The notes beneath the pieces are model-generated. The model was not told where the DNA came from. It saw only the letters and a list, made by a program, of their open reading frames with translations, and ran no database searches. Below, in pieces: positions 1 through 11,883 of a stretch of 64,000 nucleotides of DNA. Source of the DNA: Hymenoscyphus infarciens (taxonomy: Eukaryota; Ascomycota; Leotiomycetes; Helotiales; Helotiaceae); NCBI GenBank assembly GCA_001414345.1, contig LLCB01000142.1, forward strand, positions 62,001-126,000, in the 5' to 3' direction. The first letter of the stretch is position 1, and every line of letters begins with the position of its first letter. Both the position numbers and the translations under genes were made by a program.

Positions 1-313
1 CCGGACAAACTCGCAGATTCGTAACGAAGGCGTTGTAAACGACATATTCGGAATAATCTTCCGTGGCGAGGAACCCAAGACCGAATTTTGAGGCTATGGT
101 ATCGTAGAATTGTCCTTTTTCGTTATCAACTTTGTCAAGAGGGTTCGGTTTTTCTTGAGCGGGGGTGGGACATGGTGCTGCGTCAACGTCTGGTGGTGTT
201 TTGTCGAACCGGTGGTCTAGGCTTTGGCGGCGTTGAGGTTCCGCGATGTCGAGGGTTTGGAGATCTTGGAGGGCGGATTCGATAACTGCTAGTCTATCAT
301 ACAAGGAAGTCAT
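1..313 (-). CDS. Hypothetical protein, N-terminal part (runs off window)
   Basis: An open minus-strand frame begins with an ATG at 313 (protein start MTSLYDRLAVIESALQDL) and stays open for 104 codons to the left edge, so the C-terminus lies outside the window. The beginning looks like a short amphipathic or coiled segment (LYDRLAVIESALQDLQTL), followed by a polar, proline-rich linker and then a more ordered stretch containing YDTIASKFGLGFLATEDYS. No domain is recognisable. Codon use and the absence of stops over 312 bases support coding, and there is an AT-poor 5' flank. An intron close to the edge cannot be excluded. Function unknown. Confidence 0.55.
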   Translation of the reverse strand, partial: MTSLYDRLAVIESALQDLQTLDIAEPQRRQSLDHRFDKTPPDVDAAPCPTPAQEKPNPLDKVDNEKGQFYDTIASKFGLGFLATEDYSEYVVYNAFVTNLRVCP

Positions 314-759
314 AACTCGTGGTAAAACGCAGAAAACAATTTTGCGGAAGGGAGAAATAGCATAGATACGGAGAGAGAGAAGACAGAGAAAGACGAGGGA
401 ATCAGGAGAGGAAGATATTTCATTTTCCGGGGAGTATCCACTCCACTTCCATGTACTTACCGCTGGAGTGTGATGAGGTGTGGTGTGGGTGTGGGTGCCC
501 AAGTTCATCAATCACATAATCACAGTCGTTCTCCTCGCTTCGCCCTGGGCACTTGCAGGTGGAAGGTCAGAGGGGAGGGATGATCTCCGAATCTGTCGTG
601 AGAAACCGGAGCCGGGTAAAAGGTGAAAGCTTATCGCTTTTCCCGTGGCACTTCGCTTATCATCCTACGTCATGTATTGTTTACTTAGATCAGCTGTTGG
701 ACTGTTGTTGAAGCTCCAAAGGTAGATCACGACTTATTTGAGAAGGAAGAAATTAGACC
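314..759. other. Intergenic, 5' flank of the left-edge gene
   Basis: No open reading frame of note. It contains purine-rich and GT-rich stretches (around 361-420 and 470-500) that would be the leader and promoter of the minus-strand gene at 1-313. No RNA gene seen. Confidence 0.4.
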
Positions 760-761
760 TA

Positions 762-969
762 CTATCCCCCCCCCTTAAGTATATGTAATCCCCACTTTGC
801 GGGTCCTATGTAATGTCAAAGCGCTGAGCCAATAAGCAGAGTCAAAGTCAAAAAATAGAATGGTAAAGAAGCTTCTATTGGCTAAAAACCCTGACCTTAC
901 CAGGACTTTACACAGCCTCCCCCAGTCTCCACTCGACCCACTTTACAAATACTTAAGGGGGGGGGATAG
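762..969. mobile_element. MITE with poly-C terminal inverted repeats, TA target duplication
   Basis: The 208-bp segment starts CTATCCCCCCCCCTTAAGT and ends with its exact reverse complement; similarity continues about 4 bp further inward with one mismatch. It is flanked by TA at 760-761 and TA at 970-971, as expected for Tc1/mariner-type integration. There is no coding capacity, so it would be a non-autonomous element. The left end of a related copy is present at 63953 to the window end, which supports a real family rather than a chance palindrome. Confidence 0.75.
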
Positions 970-971
970 TA

Positions 972-2521
972 TAAAATCTGAAGCTTTTTGCGTCCATGTG
1001 ACTTGTCGCCTGGGTTTGTTATCCAAAAGAGGTTAGCATAACTATTATTCGCACCTCATTTTTGGCTAGGTTTACATGAGTAAGCTACAAGTAAGGTGTT
1101 CTGCGTCGAGTAAGCTTGTACCTAAGCTGCCAACTTCTTGCTACATCTCTACAGCCACCTGTTTAATTCTTAGCCACACTCGAGCTACATCTTCGCACCA
1201 AAGACTCTCGGCTCGAGAGGCGGATTTTGGTACCAGAGTCACGGTTGTAAAACTTCAATAAAACTATAACCAGGACTAGAAAAGCTAGAAGCTTCGAGAT
1301 CAGAGTTAATTAGCATCTAATAGACCTTCTTATTTTTTTGTTTTATTTTTACGAATTTCTTTTAGAACTTGAGAAGTTGTAAGGTGGCAGGGCTGGACCA
1401 AAATTAATTTCACAATGGTATCAGTAGTACTATTCAATATATTGTTTAGATATAGTCTATTCCAGAAAAAATTAACTTAGCTCATATAACTGAACTTCAA
1501 CCGCTATGCGCCGTGTTTTCTCAGATGTTATTATTTGTCCTAAAAATTATACGAGAATAATCAAGGCTCTTTAAGATTTACTTTATTTAATTGTTCTTTA
1601 AATTATTTTCGAGTCTAGCAGGTTTAGTAAAACGCTCCGTAACTTATAGGATTGTTATTAAGATTCTTCTGAATCATTAAATAATTACTTCAAATTGTGA
1701 TTTTAGATAAAAGTCCAGCTAGCGTGGCAGAGAGTGAGTTCGGCGACGGAGTCGGTCTCTTGCTTCACACCGAGAAACAAAACCCCGCACCAGGTCCCGT
1801 CATCACAGGCCCTCCTAAGGCGCATGCCCGTGGTAGGTCCACCCTATGAGCCTAGCCTCAAGCTGCGGGGTTAGTCTTCAGTACCCCAAGTTCATAAAAA
1901 TATTGCAAAGTTTTTACTATTCGAAACTGATAGCACAACGTAATCAACCAAATTTGGAATCTTTGTCCCAGATAATTCAGTTGATTTAGAAAGTTGTCCT
2001 ATGCAAGTTGGAAAATTTAAACAAATGACTATAGTTATAAGAAAATGTATTCAAGGGGCTTCACAGTCTCATAGACAAAGGAATACGGTCCCATTCACAC
2101 AGAAATCTACAACCGCTTTTTTTTTGATAAGCGGGTACCCAACTAAGGAATGGAATTGAGTCACACGCCAAAGTTCAATTATGTGGTGAAGAAAAGCAGG
2201 CGACCTGGGACACGTGAATCAGTGTGCCTATCTGTATTGCTTTGGCGATCGGCATCGAATTGCTCTCTAGCAGCTACTGTATTAATATATAGCTCTGTAT
2301 ACCTAGCCGCGTCTCTATTCTCAAGCGGAGAGGCTGAGTTAGAGATAAGGTAGAGGTAGACTACTAGTCTTCTTATAGCGCAAAGACGTATAACTTAAGA
2401 GAGTATAACTTTATATGAATAATTACTATTATTATTCTCTTCGTAAGTTTATTTGAGATTCAAAAATAAATAAGAAGTCTAGAATAATAAAATTTATTAA
2501 AACTTATTATAAGTATTCTAT
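972..2521. other. AT-rich gene-free spacer
   Basis: No credible gene; the small open frames here are random. A 9-bp inverted repeat (AACCCCGCA at 1781-1789, reverse complement at 1864-1872) brackets a locally GC-richer 90-bp patch. Base composition turns strongly AT-rich to the right, leading into the RIP-degraded block. Confidence 0.4.
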
Positions 2522-2526
2522 TTTAC

Positions 2527-2858
2527 TATAATAGCACGAAATATACACAACTATAGAAGAGACATATAGGAGTGCGTTTAGCAGAATGACGTATATAAAT
2601 ACTAGGCTCTGATACGGAAGAAAAGGAAAAACTATCCCTCTTCTAACTCTAGAAGTAGGCTACTATATATAAGAGGTACGAAACCGAACAACGACATACG
2701 TCGGCTAATATAAAAGCCCGAACCCTACGAAGTACGTCTGAAAGCCCGGACGTACGTAACCTTCCTAAAACAGATAATATAAAGTAATAACTACTGAAAC
2801 CTTATATATAGCAGGTACTCCTAGCTATCTAGGATAGCCTAGGTAGTAGGCTATTATA
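2527..2858 (-). mobile_element. Solo LTR (332 bp), reverse orientation
   Basis: Reading the minus strand, the sequence begins TATAATAG (decayed TGTGATAG) and ends in CTATTATA (decayed CTATCACA). Its 3' third matches the 3' third of the other LTRs in this block (shared AGAGCCTAGTAT and TATATTTCGTGCTATTATA motifs). It is flanked by a perfect 5-bp target duplication TTTAC at 2522-2526 and 2859-2863. No internal region follows on either side, so it is a solo LTR. It belongs to the same subfamily as the LTR interrupted at 3715-3900 and 11771-11883. Confidence 0.75.
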
Positions 2859-3239
2859 TTTACTAGAATTAGTACTATTAATATACTATTCTAAGTAAGT
2901 AACTTTCTTATATATAATTATATAATAAGTCTAGAATAATTAAAGTTTTTAAAGTTTTTTATTATAATCTTTTTACTATTTATTTTTTTAATTATTCTAA
3001 GAGTTTTAAGATAACTTTATAAAGTAAATATACTTATAATAAATAATAACTCTAAGAGTAGCTTATATAATTAATAGAAGATTTCTTTTTTTCTTTTTTT
3101 AGTTTTAAATAGTCTTTTTTAGCTATTCAAAGCTAGCGTTATATAGACGTACTTATTTATAGAGTTTTATTTGAAAGTAGCTTATATACTCTTTAGAGTA
3201 TCTATTACTAAGCTTATATAAGGCTTTACGTCTATTATT

Positions 3240-3467
3240 CTAAGCTTCTTAGTAATAGCTTTATAATAGCCGACGTATATTATTATTTAGTTTTAGATCT
3301 CTTTTATAATATCTAATCTCTTATATATAGCTATCTACTCTCCTAGAGTTAGAAAAGACTAGCTTAGCCTTTTCTTCTATATTAGAGCCTAGTATCTACG
3401 TATCTTATTCTACTAAACGTAATCTTATATACCTCTTTAGTAGTAGTATATATTTTATACTATTATA
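3240..3467 (+). repeat. Partial LTR copy of the same subfamily
   Basis: This stretch aligns by eye with the 3' two thirds of the solo LTR at 2527-2858 (reverse complement), sharing GCCGACGTAT, CTTATATATAG, AGAGTTAGAA and the end TTTTATACTATTATA. It also matches the site into which the full-length element inserted, giving an uninterrupted reference for that site. Its left end could not be placed, and no target duplication was found, so it may be truncated. Confidence 0.55.
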
Positions 3468-3714
3468 AGCTTAGTATTTTCTTATATTCTCTTTATTTTA
3501 ATACTTTTAAAATTATAGTTATTCTTATAAATAACTGATTTAGTTCTTTATAATAGCTTTTGTTATAAAGGCTTAGTTAGCTCTTCTCTATATAGAAATA
3601 ATAATAATCGTCTTCTAGTATACTATTTTAAGAACTATTCGCTAATATATTCTTAATCTAAGTCTTTTAATTCTATCTTCTATTCTCTTTACTCTATAGT
3701 TCTATATCTCTTAA

Positions 3715-3900
3715 TATAATAGCCTACTATTCTATATAGCTAAGATTATATATTATATACTATATATAAGGTTTTAGTAGTTATTATTTTATATTATCTA
3801 ATTTAGAAAGGTTTTAGATTTAGCTTTTAGATAGTATTTATACCTTTTTATTTTATCTAAACCTCTTATATATAGCTATCTACTCTTCTATAGTTAGAAA
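3715..3900 (+). mobile_element. Solo LTR, left part (interrupted by gypsy element)
   Basis: Starts TATAATAGCCTACTA like the solo LTR at 2527-2858 and continues in the same order until TAGTTAGAAA at 3900, where the 7.9-kb gypsy element begins. The remaining 3' part lies at 11771-11883. Together the two parts give about 299 bp, flanked by a perfect CTTAA at 3710-3714 and 11884-11888. Confidence 0.75.
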
Positions 3901-4398
3901 TGTGATAGCACGTTATCCTAGATTATTATATAATAGCTAGATTATTATATAATAAGTACTATTCTAAATTATTAGTATTCGTAAAACTACTAATATCTCT
4001 AAGTACTACTAATACCTCTAATACCTCTAGAGCTAAGATTATAAATAACCGATACTTATATAAGCAAAGTGCTAAAGGTATTAATATCTAACATTTATAT
4101 ATAGAAAGGATTAAGGTTCAGATATTATATATTTAACTTTCTAAAAGATCAGAGGTTATATATTTAGCTTTTCAGCTCTTATTATTTAGTATTAGCTATA
4201 TTAGACAGAGCTTAGTTATTATTATTATTAGAACTTAAAAGCTTCTAAACTCTTATATATAGACGTTTATATTTAATATAGAAGAGAGATAGTTATTATT
4301 TTCTTCTATATTAGAGCCTTATATCTACTTACGTTATTTAGTCTCGAACGTACTCCTATATACCTCTTCTCTTATAGTATATATTTTATACTATTATA
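3901..4398 (+). repeat. 5' LTR of the gypsy element
   Basis: 498 bp, from TGTGATAGCA to CTATTATA (RIP-decayed CTATCACA), same length and near-identical order of motifs as the 3' LTR at 11268-11765. Both share a duplicated AGATTATTATATAATA stretch and an extra AAAAGATCAGAGG segment that the nested LTR at 4913-5358 lacks. Confidence 0.88.
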
Positions 4399-4912
4399 TA
4401 AAAACAATAACTCTTCTTTGCTAGTAATAGCCTTTATAATATCTCTTTTAAGCTTATTATTACTTTTTTTTATTTTAATTTTAATTTAGCCTAGAATTAG
4501 ACTATAATAATATATCCTTAAATAGCTAGGATTCTAGAGATTTCCTAAACAGCTAGTAATACTAGGGTTTAGTATTTATATAAATAGCTAGTAAAAATCG
4601 TATTTTATACGTTAAGAGATTAGAATATACTAAGTATTCCTAAGAATCCTAATAACCCTCTCTATATAGAGATTACTATATATGATTTAAATAGTTAATA
4701 ATATAAACAGTTATCTAGAAAACTCCTAAATCGCCTCTTTTACCTCCTCTAATTTAATATTTAATATATTAGAATCTAAAGCGACTCTAAGTCTCTCTTA
4801 AGCTCTACTTCTAAGCGTAGAGCCCCCTTTTAAGTAATAAAGTTAAGCCTCTACTAAAAGGTCTCTAACTTAGTACTATACCTCTAAAAACACTAAAAAG
4901 CTTAAGAATAAT

Positions 4913-5358
4913 TGTGATAGCATGCTATCCTGGATTATCATGTGACAGCACCATCCTGAATTGTCGGCATTCGTGAAACTGCCGATACCCCTGAGCAGTG
5001 CCGATACCCCTGATACCCCTGGGGCCGAGATTACGAATGACCGATACTCATGCGAGCGAAGTGCCGAAGGTATTAATGTCCGACATTCATGTACGGAAGG
5101 GATTAAGGTTCAGATGTTGTATATTTAGCTTTTCGGCTCTTGTTGTTTAGTATTAGCTATATCAGGCAGGGCTCGGTTATTATTGTTGTCGGAACTTGGA
5201 AGCTTCCGACCTTCTTGTATATAGACGTTCATGTTCGGTACAGTAGAGGGACAGTTATTGTTTTCTTCCGTATCAGAGCCTAGTATCTACACACGTCATT
5301 CTGCCATACGCACTCCCATATGCCTCTACTATAGTTGTGTATATTTCGTGCTGTTATA
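4913..5358 (+). mobile_element. Nested solo LTR (446 bp), only lightly RIP-mutated
   Basis: Begins TGTGATAGCATG and ends GCTGTTATA; aligns over its length with the 5' and 3' LTRs of the surrounding element but keeps many CA, TG and CG dinucleotides that are TA in the others. It is flanked by a perfect ATAAT duplication (4908-4912 and 5359-5363). Because it lies in the internal region of the gypsy element just downstream of the 5' LTR, it must be a later insertion, reduced to a solo LTR. Confidence 0.82.
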
Positions 5359-5399
5359 ATAATAAAGATAAAGGCTCTATACTTAGAAGCTAGAGAGAT

Positions 5400-8300
5400 T
5401 AATAAGACTTCTCTAATATAAATAAGATATAGAGTATAATCTAAGCTATAAAGACTAAGGATTAAGAAAAAGAATAGAAAATTTTAAAGTAAGATAATTA
5501 GATCGCCTAATTATTAGACCTAGTATAGTAAATTAGTTAATAACTACTAAATAACAACTATAGTCTAAGTCCTCTCTAACCTATATAAACACCTTCTTCT
5601 ATCTCTTTAAACTATTATTAGAGATAAGACTCTACTCTTAATATTCCTTCTTTATAATAACCTTTTTAACACTTATAACCTAAAAGCACCTTAAAAGCCT
5701 TTTAACTTATTAAAAGTAAAATTATAGAGAAAATTAAACCTTTAAATAATAGTACTTTACCTACTTATAAGTAATAGAAGATATCTATATATAATAGACT
5801 CTAAGTAAACGCTAACTATTACTATATACTTAAAACTTATAAAGCCCTTATCTAAGAAACGACTACAAAACTTACTAAGAACTACTTAGAGCCTTAATAT
5901 AAGTTTAATATAAGTAATATAACTTTTAAAGATTAATAAGATATAATCGAACTTCTTAATTCCTACTTCCTAACTAGTTATAAGAAGGAGGATACTTAGA
6001 ATAAATTTTAAGCTTTATAAATAGGTAAAAAGGGTTATATAAGAGAAACTTTTTTAGATTTTAAAGCACGCTTCTTAAGTATAGCTATACTTAAGAGAAT
6101 ACTAGAGTTAGAAAGATTCTACTTAATATAGAATAAGATTATACTATAGCTCTAAGGCAGCTCTGCTTTAGCTAAGAGAGATTAGAATTATAATTTTAAT
6201 AAGATAGTAGTATATCTTTTAACCTTAGATAAAGAGAAACGCTAAAATATAGAGTTATCTATAACTAGTACTATAACTAAACTAATTAGTATAACCTTAT
6301 TATTTAAAAAGATAAGTACTTTTCGATTCTTATCTAACTCTATAAAAACCTTTCTACTCTTATATAGACTTAATCCTATATCTTAGAAGATTTTATAAAC
6401 TCCTAAACTATTTTCTACTAGTAAAAAATCAAAGACTACGTTAATAAACTAAGTCTCTACTAGTATAAATTATTACTATTATAGTAAGCTTAAGCATTTT
6501 AAACCTAATTACTCTAATCTTCCTACTATTAATAAGATAGATAATTAACCTAAAGAAGAATAACTTTCTAAAGAGTACTCTAACTCTAAGCTAAGCTAGA
6601 AGGAAAATAAAGAGGCTTAGATAAAAATTCCTTCCTAGACTTATATAAATATAATCTAGCTAGACTTAATCTTTCTAAGCTTATAAGAGGAAAATAATTC
6701 CTTATAAATACTACTCTTAGTATATAAGGATATAGTATTAAAATATAAGCTTTAGTAGATATAGGAGTAAATAAGTACCTATTTCTAAATTAGCTCCTAG
6801 CCTTTAACTTATCTAAGTTAATAGGTTTAAAGATTTAGAGATTACTATATATAGTATCTATTTATAGATATAATAATAGTATTAAAAGCTAAGTAAATTA
6901 GTTTATATAACTATATTTAAATATTAATAAACGTTATATTCTTAACTACTCTTTTATTATCTTAGACCTTAGATAATAAGACCTAATTATTAATAATAAA
7001 TAGTTAAACTACTTTAAAGTCCTTTTTAACCTTTTAAAGAGCTAGATTATTTAGCTAGCTAATTACCTCTTAACTCTCTACTATAGTAAGGAAATTTTAC
7101 TTTCTCTTTCTAGCTAGAACTAGAAACTCTTTTTAAATCACTAGTTAGATATAAATTAAAAAGAATATACTATCTAGTAATAAGAAAGACGTAAAAAGAG
7201 TAGACTTATAAATATTACTAAGTTATTATTTCTATCTATAATAACACCTTCTAAAATTTCAATATCTAACTTTAGTCTAAAGCCTCTATAAACTACTAGT
7301 ATAGCCTCGAAAGGCTAGACTCTATACTCCTTTATTTTTAAAATAAGTATAAACGTAATATATTATAATATAAAATAGCTTAATTTAGAATTTTATATAA
7401 TAAGCCTTTATAAGCTAGATTAGGTTATTAATAAGAGATTAGCCTCTCTCTAAGATAATAATAAGATAAGGGCTCTAATATAGGCTCGACTTTTAAAGTA
7501 TTACTTATTCTATAAAGACGTATTCTTAAAAGTAGCTTCTAATAAGCTTTCTTCTTACTAAGAATATAACTATAAAATCACTTTAAATAAGCTACTTCTT
7601 AACTCCTTTTCGCCTCTATATTAATAGTTAATTATAGAGCTTAAAGCTATAAAGAAGTATCTTATAAAGAACCTAGATAAGAGGTTTATTATTAATAGTA
7701 ATAGCTCTTTCGCCTCTCTAATACTCTTTATTAAAAAGGCTAATAGTAATAAGTTATAGTTCTATATTAATTATAAGAAGCTAAACACTCTAATCTAAAA
7801 TAATCCCTACCTAATCCCTTATATTAATAAGCTCCTTTCTAGAATAAGAATAGTTAAAATCTTTACTAAATTAGATATTAGATAAGCTTTCTATTATATC
7901 TAAATAGACTTTAAATTAAAAGAGATAACTACGTTTAAAACTAGGTATAGTATATATAAATATAAGGTCCTCCTTTTTAGACTCTATAATAGCTCTACTA
8001 TCTATTAATATTATATAAATAACGTCTTAATTAACTATCTAGACAACTTCTATATTACCTACTTAGATAATATTTTAATTTATTTAAACACTATTAAAGA
8101 ATATAAGGAATAGGTTAAGAAGGTTTTAAATTAGCTCTAAGAAGTAGGACTTTAAGTAGATATTAAGAAAAGTAAATTTAGTATTACTAGAGTTAAATAC
8201 TTAAGATTTATCTTAACTATAAAAGGACTTAAAGTTAACTCTAAAAAAGTAGAGCCTTTATAAAACTAGGTTTAACCTAATACTATAATAGGTATAAAGT

Positions 8301-10560
8301 CTTACCTAAGGTTTATAGGATTCTATAAATAATTTATTAAAGGTTATACTAAAATCACTAAACCTCTAACTATAATAACACGCCTTATAAAGCTGTTTCT
8401 ATAGACACCTAAATATAATAAAGCCTTTAAAATACTAAGAACTAAGCTACTTATTATATAAACCTTATACTACTTTAACCTTAATTATAATATAAAGGTA
8501 AAAATAGACTCTTTAGAAAGAGTAATAGCTAGTATATTCTTATAATAATATAATAGCCTTTAATACTCTATTAAGTTCTACTTATACGTCCTAGTTAGCT
8601 ATAAATTAAATTAAGAGATCTATAATAAAGAACTATCTACTATTATAAAAGCTTTTAAGAAATAGTACTCTAAACTTATATTATATTAGAAGTGTATTAA
8701 CATATATTTAAACTATAGATTATTAGAATACTTTATAATAACTAAGCTACTTATAGCTAAGTAAGTTTAATAAATAGAGTTTTTATTAGACTTTAACTTT
8801 TAAATCTAATTTACGTTTAAGAAGAGTAATTAAAAAGTAGATATATTAACCTAATATAAATAAGACCTAAAAACCTATAATTAAGCTAAATTAGATAGCC
8901 GCTTATATACCCTCTTAGGACCTAATTAGTTAGACTCTTAAATTAATACTAAACTTACTTAGATCTTTTTATAAGAATAGTTTATATCCCTTAATATAAT
9001 AGATATTATTCTAAAGTTAAGTTTAGACACGATTTAGAAGTTAAAAGAAGATAATCTATACTCTTTTTAGAAAGAACGTTATAAACTTCTAAATAGATAC
9101 TCTATCTTACTAGATAATTTACTTCTCTTTAAGAATTAACTTTATATTTAAAGAAATACTAAACTTTATATAAAGCTAATTAGAGAAGTCTATAACTAAG
9201 TATCTAGTACTTACCTAAGTATAAAAAAGACATACTAGTTATTAGTATAATACTACTACTAGGTTAGACTAGGTTTAGACTATAAGAGGTATATAGGGAA
9301 TTGTTAAGCTTATAAATACTTCTATTCTTAATAAACTAAGTAATAAGGCTTTCTTTACTCTCTACCTATACTTAACTATCTTATATAATATTTATATATA
9401 GATTTTAAATTATTCTTAAAAGATAAATACAGATTTAATACTATACTAGTATTTATTAACTAACTTAGAAAGGATTCGGTGTTAATACTCTACTACTTAA
9501 CTATAAACGCTAAAGGCTTAGCTAAACTCTTTATTTAATAGATTTACTATTTTAGTTACTATCTTAAATCAATTACATCTAATTAAAGACCTTAATTTAT
9601 ATTATTATTTTAGACTAAATTTTATTAAATAATTAGTATTAAGCTTAAGCTTAGTACTATCTACTATAAACAAATAGATAAATAGACAGAGATAATAAAC
9701 TAATATATTAATTAAAGACTAAAGCTCTTTATAAACTACTACTAAGATAACTAGAGCGAATTAATCCCTCTAATAGATAGAGTATAAATAATACTTCTAT
9801 ACTTATCTATTAGTATAACCTCTTATTAGCTTAAGTTTAGACTTAATCTAAGAACTTCGTAGAACTAGAATACGTTAAAGACGTCTATTTCCTAAGAACG
9901 TCTTAACTATAATAAGGTAGTAAAAGTAGCTCGACGTATATACTCTACTTAAGAGATAGCTAAAGATAATATAAGTAAGGCCTAGAAAAGGATAGAGAAT
10001 AGTATAAATTAATACTAAAGAGCTATTAACTAGGACGTTAGAGATAAAGTCTACTTATCTACTAAGAATCTTAAGATAAATCGTTCTAGCTAAAAGCTTA
10101 CTAAATAGTAAATAGAACCTTTTAAAATACTAGATTATATAAGACACTTCTATAGGCTAAAACTTTTAGAAGGATTATTAATTTATAATATTTTCACTTC
10201 TAATATACTTTTAAAGGATCTAAACACTCTCTTACTAGGATAAGAGGCTCTAGAGCCTCTACTAGATATTATTAAAAGTATATAAGAATAGGAAGTTTAA
10301 GAAATACTTAGTAGTAGACTTTTTAAAAGATAGTTATAGTACTAGGTAAAATAGGTTAAATATAATTTAGATCTTACTTAGTATTCTATAGATAATTTTC
10401 AGGGTTTACTATATCGTCTAAGAGACTTTTATACTAAATATCTAGAAGAGCTAAGACTATTATAATACCTCTCTAAATAGCTTAATATATAGGAATCAGA
10501 TAAGAATTAGACAAAAGAGTTAATTTATAAAACTCTATTAATACTCTCTAATTCTAGTTA
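5400..10560 (+). pseudogene. Degenerate gag-pol polyprotein of the gypsy element
   Basis: Translating the plus strand gives a protein-like text broken by many TAG/TAA codons, as RIP would produce from TGG and CAG codons. Recognisable pieces are a protease-like ALVD-type start near 6750; reverse transcriptase with LFIKKA (7724) and YLDN at 8060-8071, where the catalytic YLDD has lost its last Asp; RNase H with YNKELSTIIKAF near 8615-8650; integrase with DFK and the ELIPL core region near 9400-9790; and VKYNLDLT plus YRLRDFYTKY near 10345-10440, the chromodomain end. The first part (5400-6700) is presumably gag but has no recognisable motif. Confidence 0.8.
7660..8270 (+). pseudogene. Reverse transcriptase domain remnant
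   Basis: Within one reading frame the order LFIKKA, NYKKLN, PYLIPYINKLL, FTKLDI, TTFKTRYS and YLDN matches gypsy reverse transcriptase blocks 1 to 5. The spacing between the first block and YLDN is 112 codons without a net frame change, so inactivation is by substitution (stops, D to N in the active site) rather than by indels. This is what RIP predicts. Confidence 0.85.
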
Positions 10561-11254
10561 CTCTTAACAAGGAACTTATAATAAAAACCTAAGATAAAAC
10601 ACTAACTAGTAGGAATATTCGAAGTTAACAAAGTAAAGAACTAAGACCGAGTCACTACTGAAACAGAGCCTACTAACTCTCCCTAGGCATTTTACTATAT
10701 CGGATTAGCTCTGAATCAGGTCCGATTAAGAAGAGAAGAACTTACTTTTGTATATATATATATAATATATATATTCTAGGAAGACAAGTTAGTATATAAG
10801 AATATACCTAATTAGAAGGTATTCTTACTATTTATATTATTTAAATAAAAAGAAAAGAAGAAGAGAAGTTAGAATCGAGGAAAAGTCGCCTACTAATATA
10901 CTACTTATAATAATAGCTATTACTTTACGATTATTATTTATTACTTAATAATTACTATTATAATATATAATAATAGTAAGAATACGATAACTCTATAGCA
11001 GCGTACCGCTTTCTACCTACTAGCTAATTATCAGCTTCTCTTCTATTTATATCCTATTATTATATAATATATAGTAGTAAATAAAGAGTAATTAGCCCTT
11101 AAAACAACAATACTACTAGCTACTAACCCTACCCTAACCACTATATACTATAATAGTAGATAAATTATATTCTTTATAATAAAGAGACAAATAATACTCC
11201 GATTAACCTAATACTATACCGATTAATAACCGAAGACTCGAGACAAGTCTTTTT

Positions 11255-11267
11255 AAAGAAGAGGAGA
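11255..11267 (+). other. Polypurine tract of the gypsy element
   Basis: AAAGAAGAGGAGA lies immediately before the 3' LTR start at 11268, the position where a polypurine tract primes plus-strand DNA synthesis in LTR retrotransposons. The 700 bases between the end of pol and this tract (10560-11254) hold no recognisable gene. Confidence 0.7.
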
Positions 11268-11765
11268 TATAATAGCATACTATCCTAGATTATTATATAA
11301 TAGCTAGATTATTATATAATAAGCACTATTCTAAATTATTAGTATTTATAAAACTACTAATACCTCTAAGCACTACCGATACCTCTAATACCTCTAGGGC
11401 TGAGATTACAAATAACTAATACTTATATAAGCAAAGTACTAAAGGTATTAATATCTAATATTTATATATAGAAGGGATTAAGGTTTAGATATTATATATT
11501 TAGCTTTTTAAAAGATCAGAGGTTATATATTTAGCTTTTCAGCTCTTATTATTTAGTATTAGCTATATTAAGCAGGGCTTGGTTATTATTATTATTAGAA
11601 CTTAGAAGCTTCTAAACTCTTATATATAGATGTTTATATTTAGTATAAAAGAGAGATAGTTATTATTTTCTTCTATATTAGAGCCTTATATCTACTTACG
11701 TTATTTAGTCTCGAACGTACTCTTATATACCTCTTCTTCTATAGTATATATTTCGTGCTATTATA
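11268..11765 (+). repeat. 3' LTR of the gypsy element
   Basis: 498 bp, identical in length to the 5' LTR. Its first bases TATAATAG are the decayed form of TGTGATAG, and it ends CTATTATA. It is followed directly by the AGAAA target duplication and then by the rest of the older LTR in which the element sits. Confidence 0.88.
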
Positions 11766-11770
11766 AGAAA

Positions 11771-11883
11771 AGGCCTAATTTAGTCTTTTCTTCTATAGTA
11801 GTACCTAGTATCTATATATATTATTCTTTTAAATATACTCTTATATATCTCTTTAATAGTCGTATATATTTCGTATTATTATA
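11771..11883 (+). mobile_element. Solo LTR, right part (interrupted by gypsy element)
   Basis: Continues the LTR broken at 3900: AGGCCTAATTTAGTC, then TAGTACCTAGTATCTA and the LTR end CGTATTATTATA, matching the uninterrupted copy ending at 3467. CTTAA follows at 11884-11888, equal to the bases before the left part at 3710-3714. Confidence 0.75.

Larger units (their letters stand above)
3901..11765 (+). mobile_element. Full-length Ty3/gypsy LTR retrotransposon, RIP-inactivated
   Basis: Two 498-bp LTRs (3901-4398 and 11268-11765) flank an internal region whose degraded frame shows, in order, an aspartic protease-like stretch (about 6730-6900), reverse transcriptase (about 7660-8270), RNase H (about 8480-8760), integrase (about 9190-10010) and a chromodomain-like tail (about 10320-10450). 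This PR-RT-RH-INT order is diagnostic of Ty3/gypsy (chromovirus type). A polypurine tract directly precedes the 3' LTR, and AGAAA is duplicated at 3896-3900 and 11766-11770. Many in-frame stops make it inactive. A younger solo LTR sits inside it at 4913-5358. Confidence 0.9.

Noticed and set aside
88..285. Plus-strand open frame of 65 codons
   Set aside because: It is the shadow of the minus-strand gene at 1-313, whose frame is better supported.
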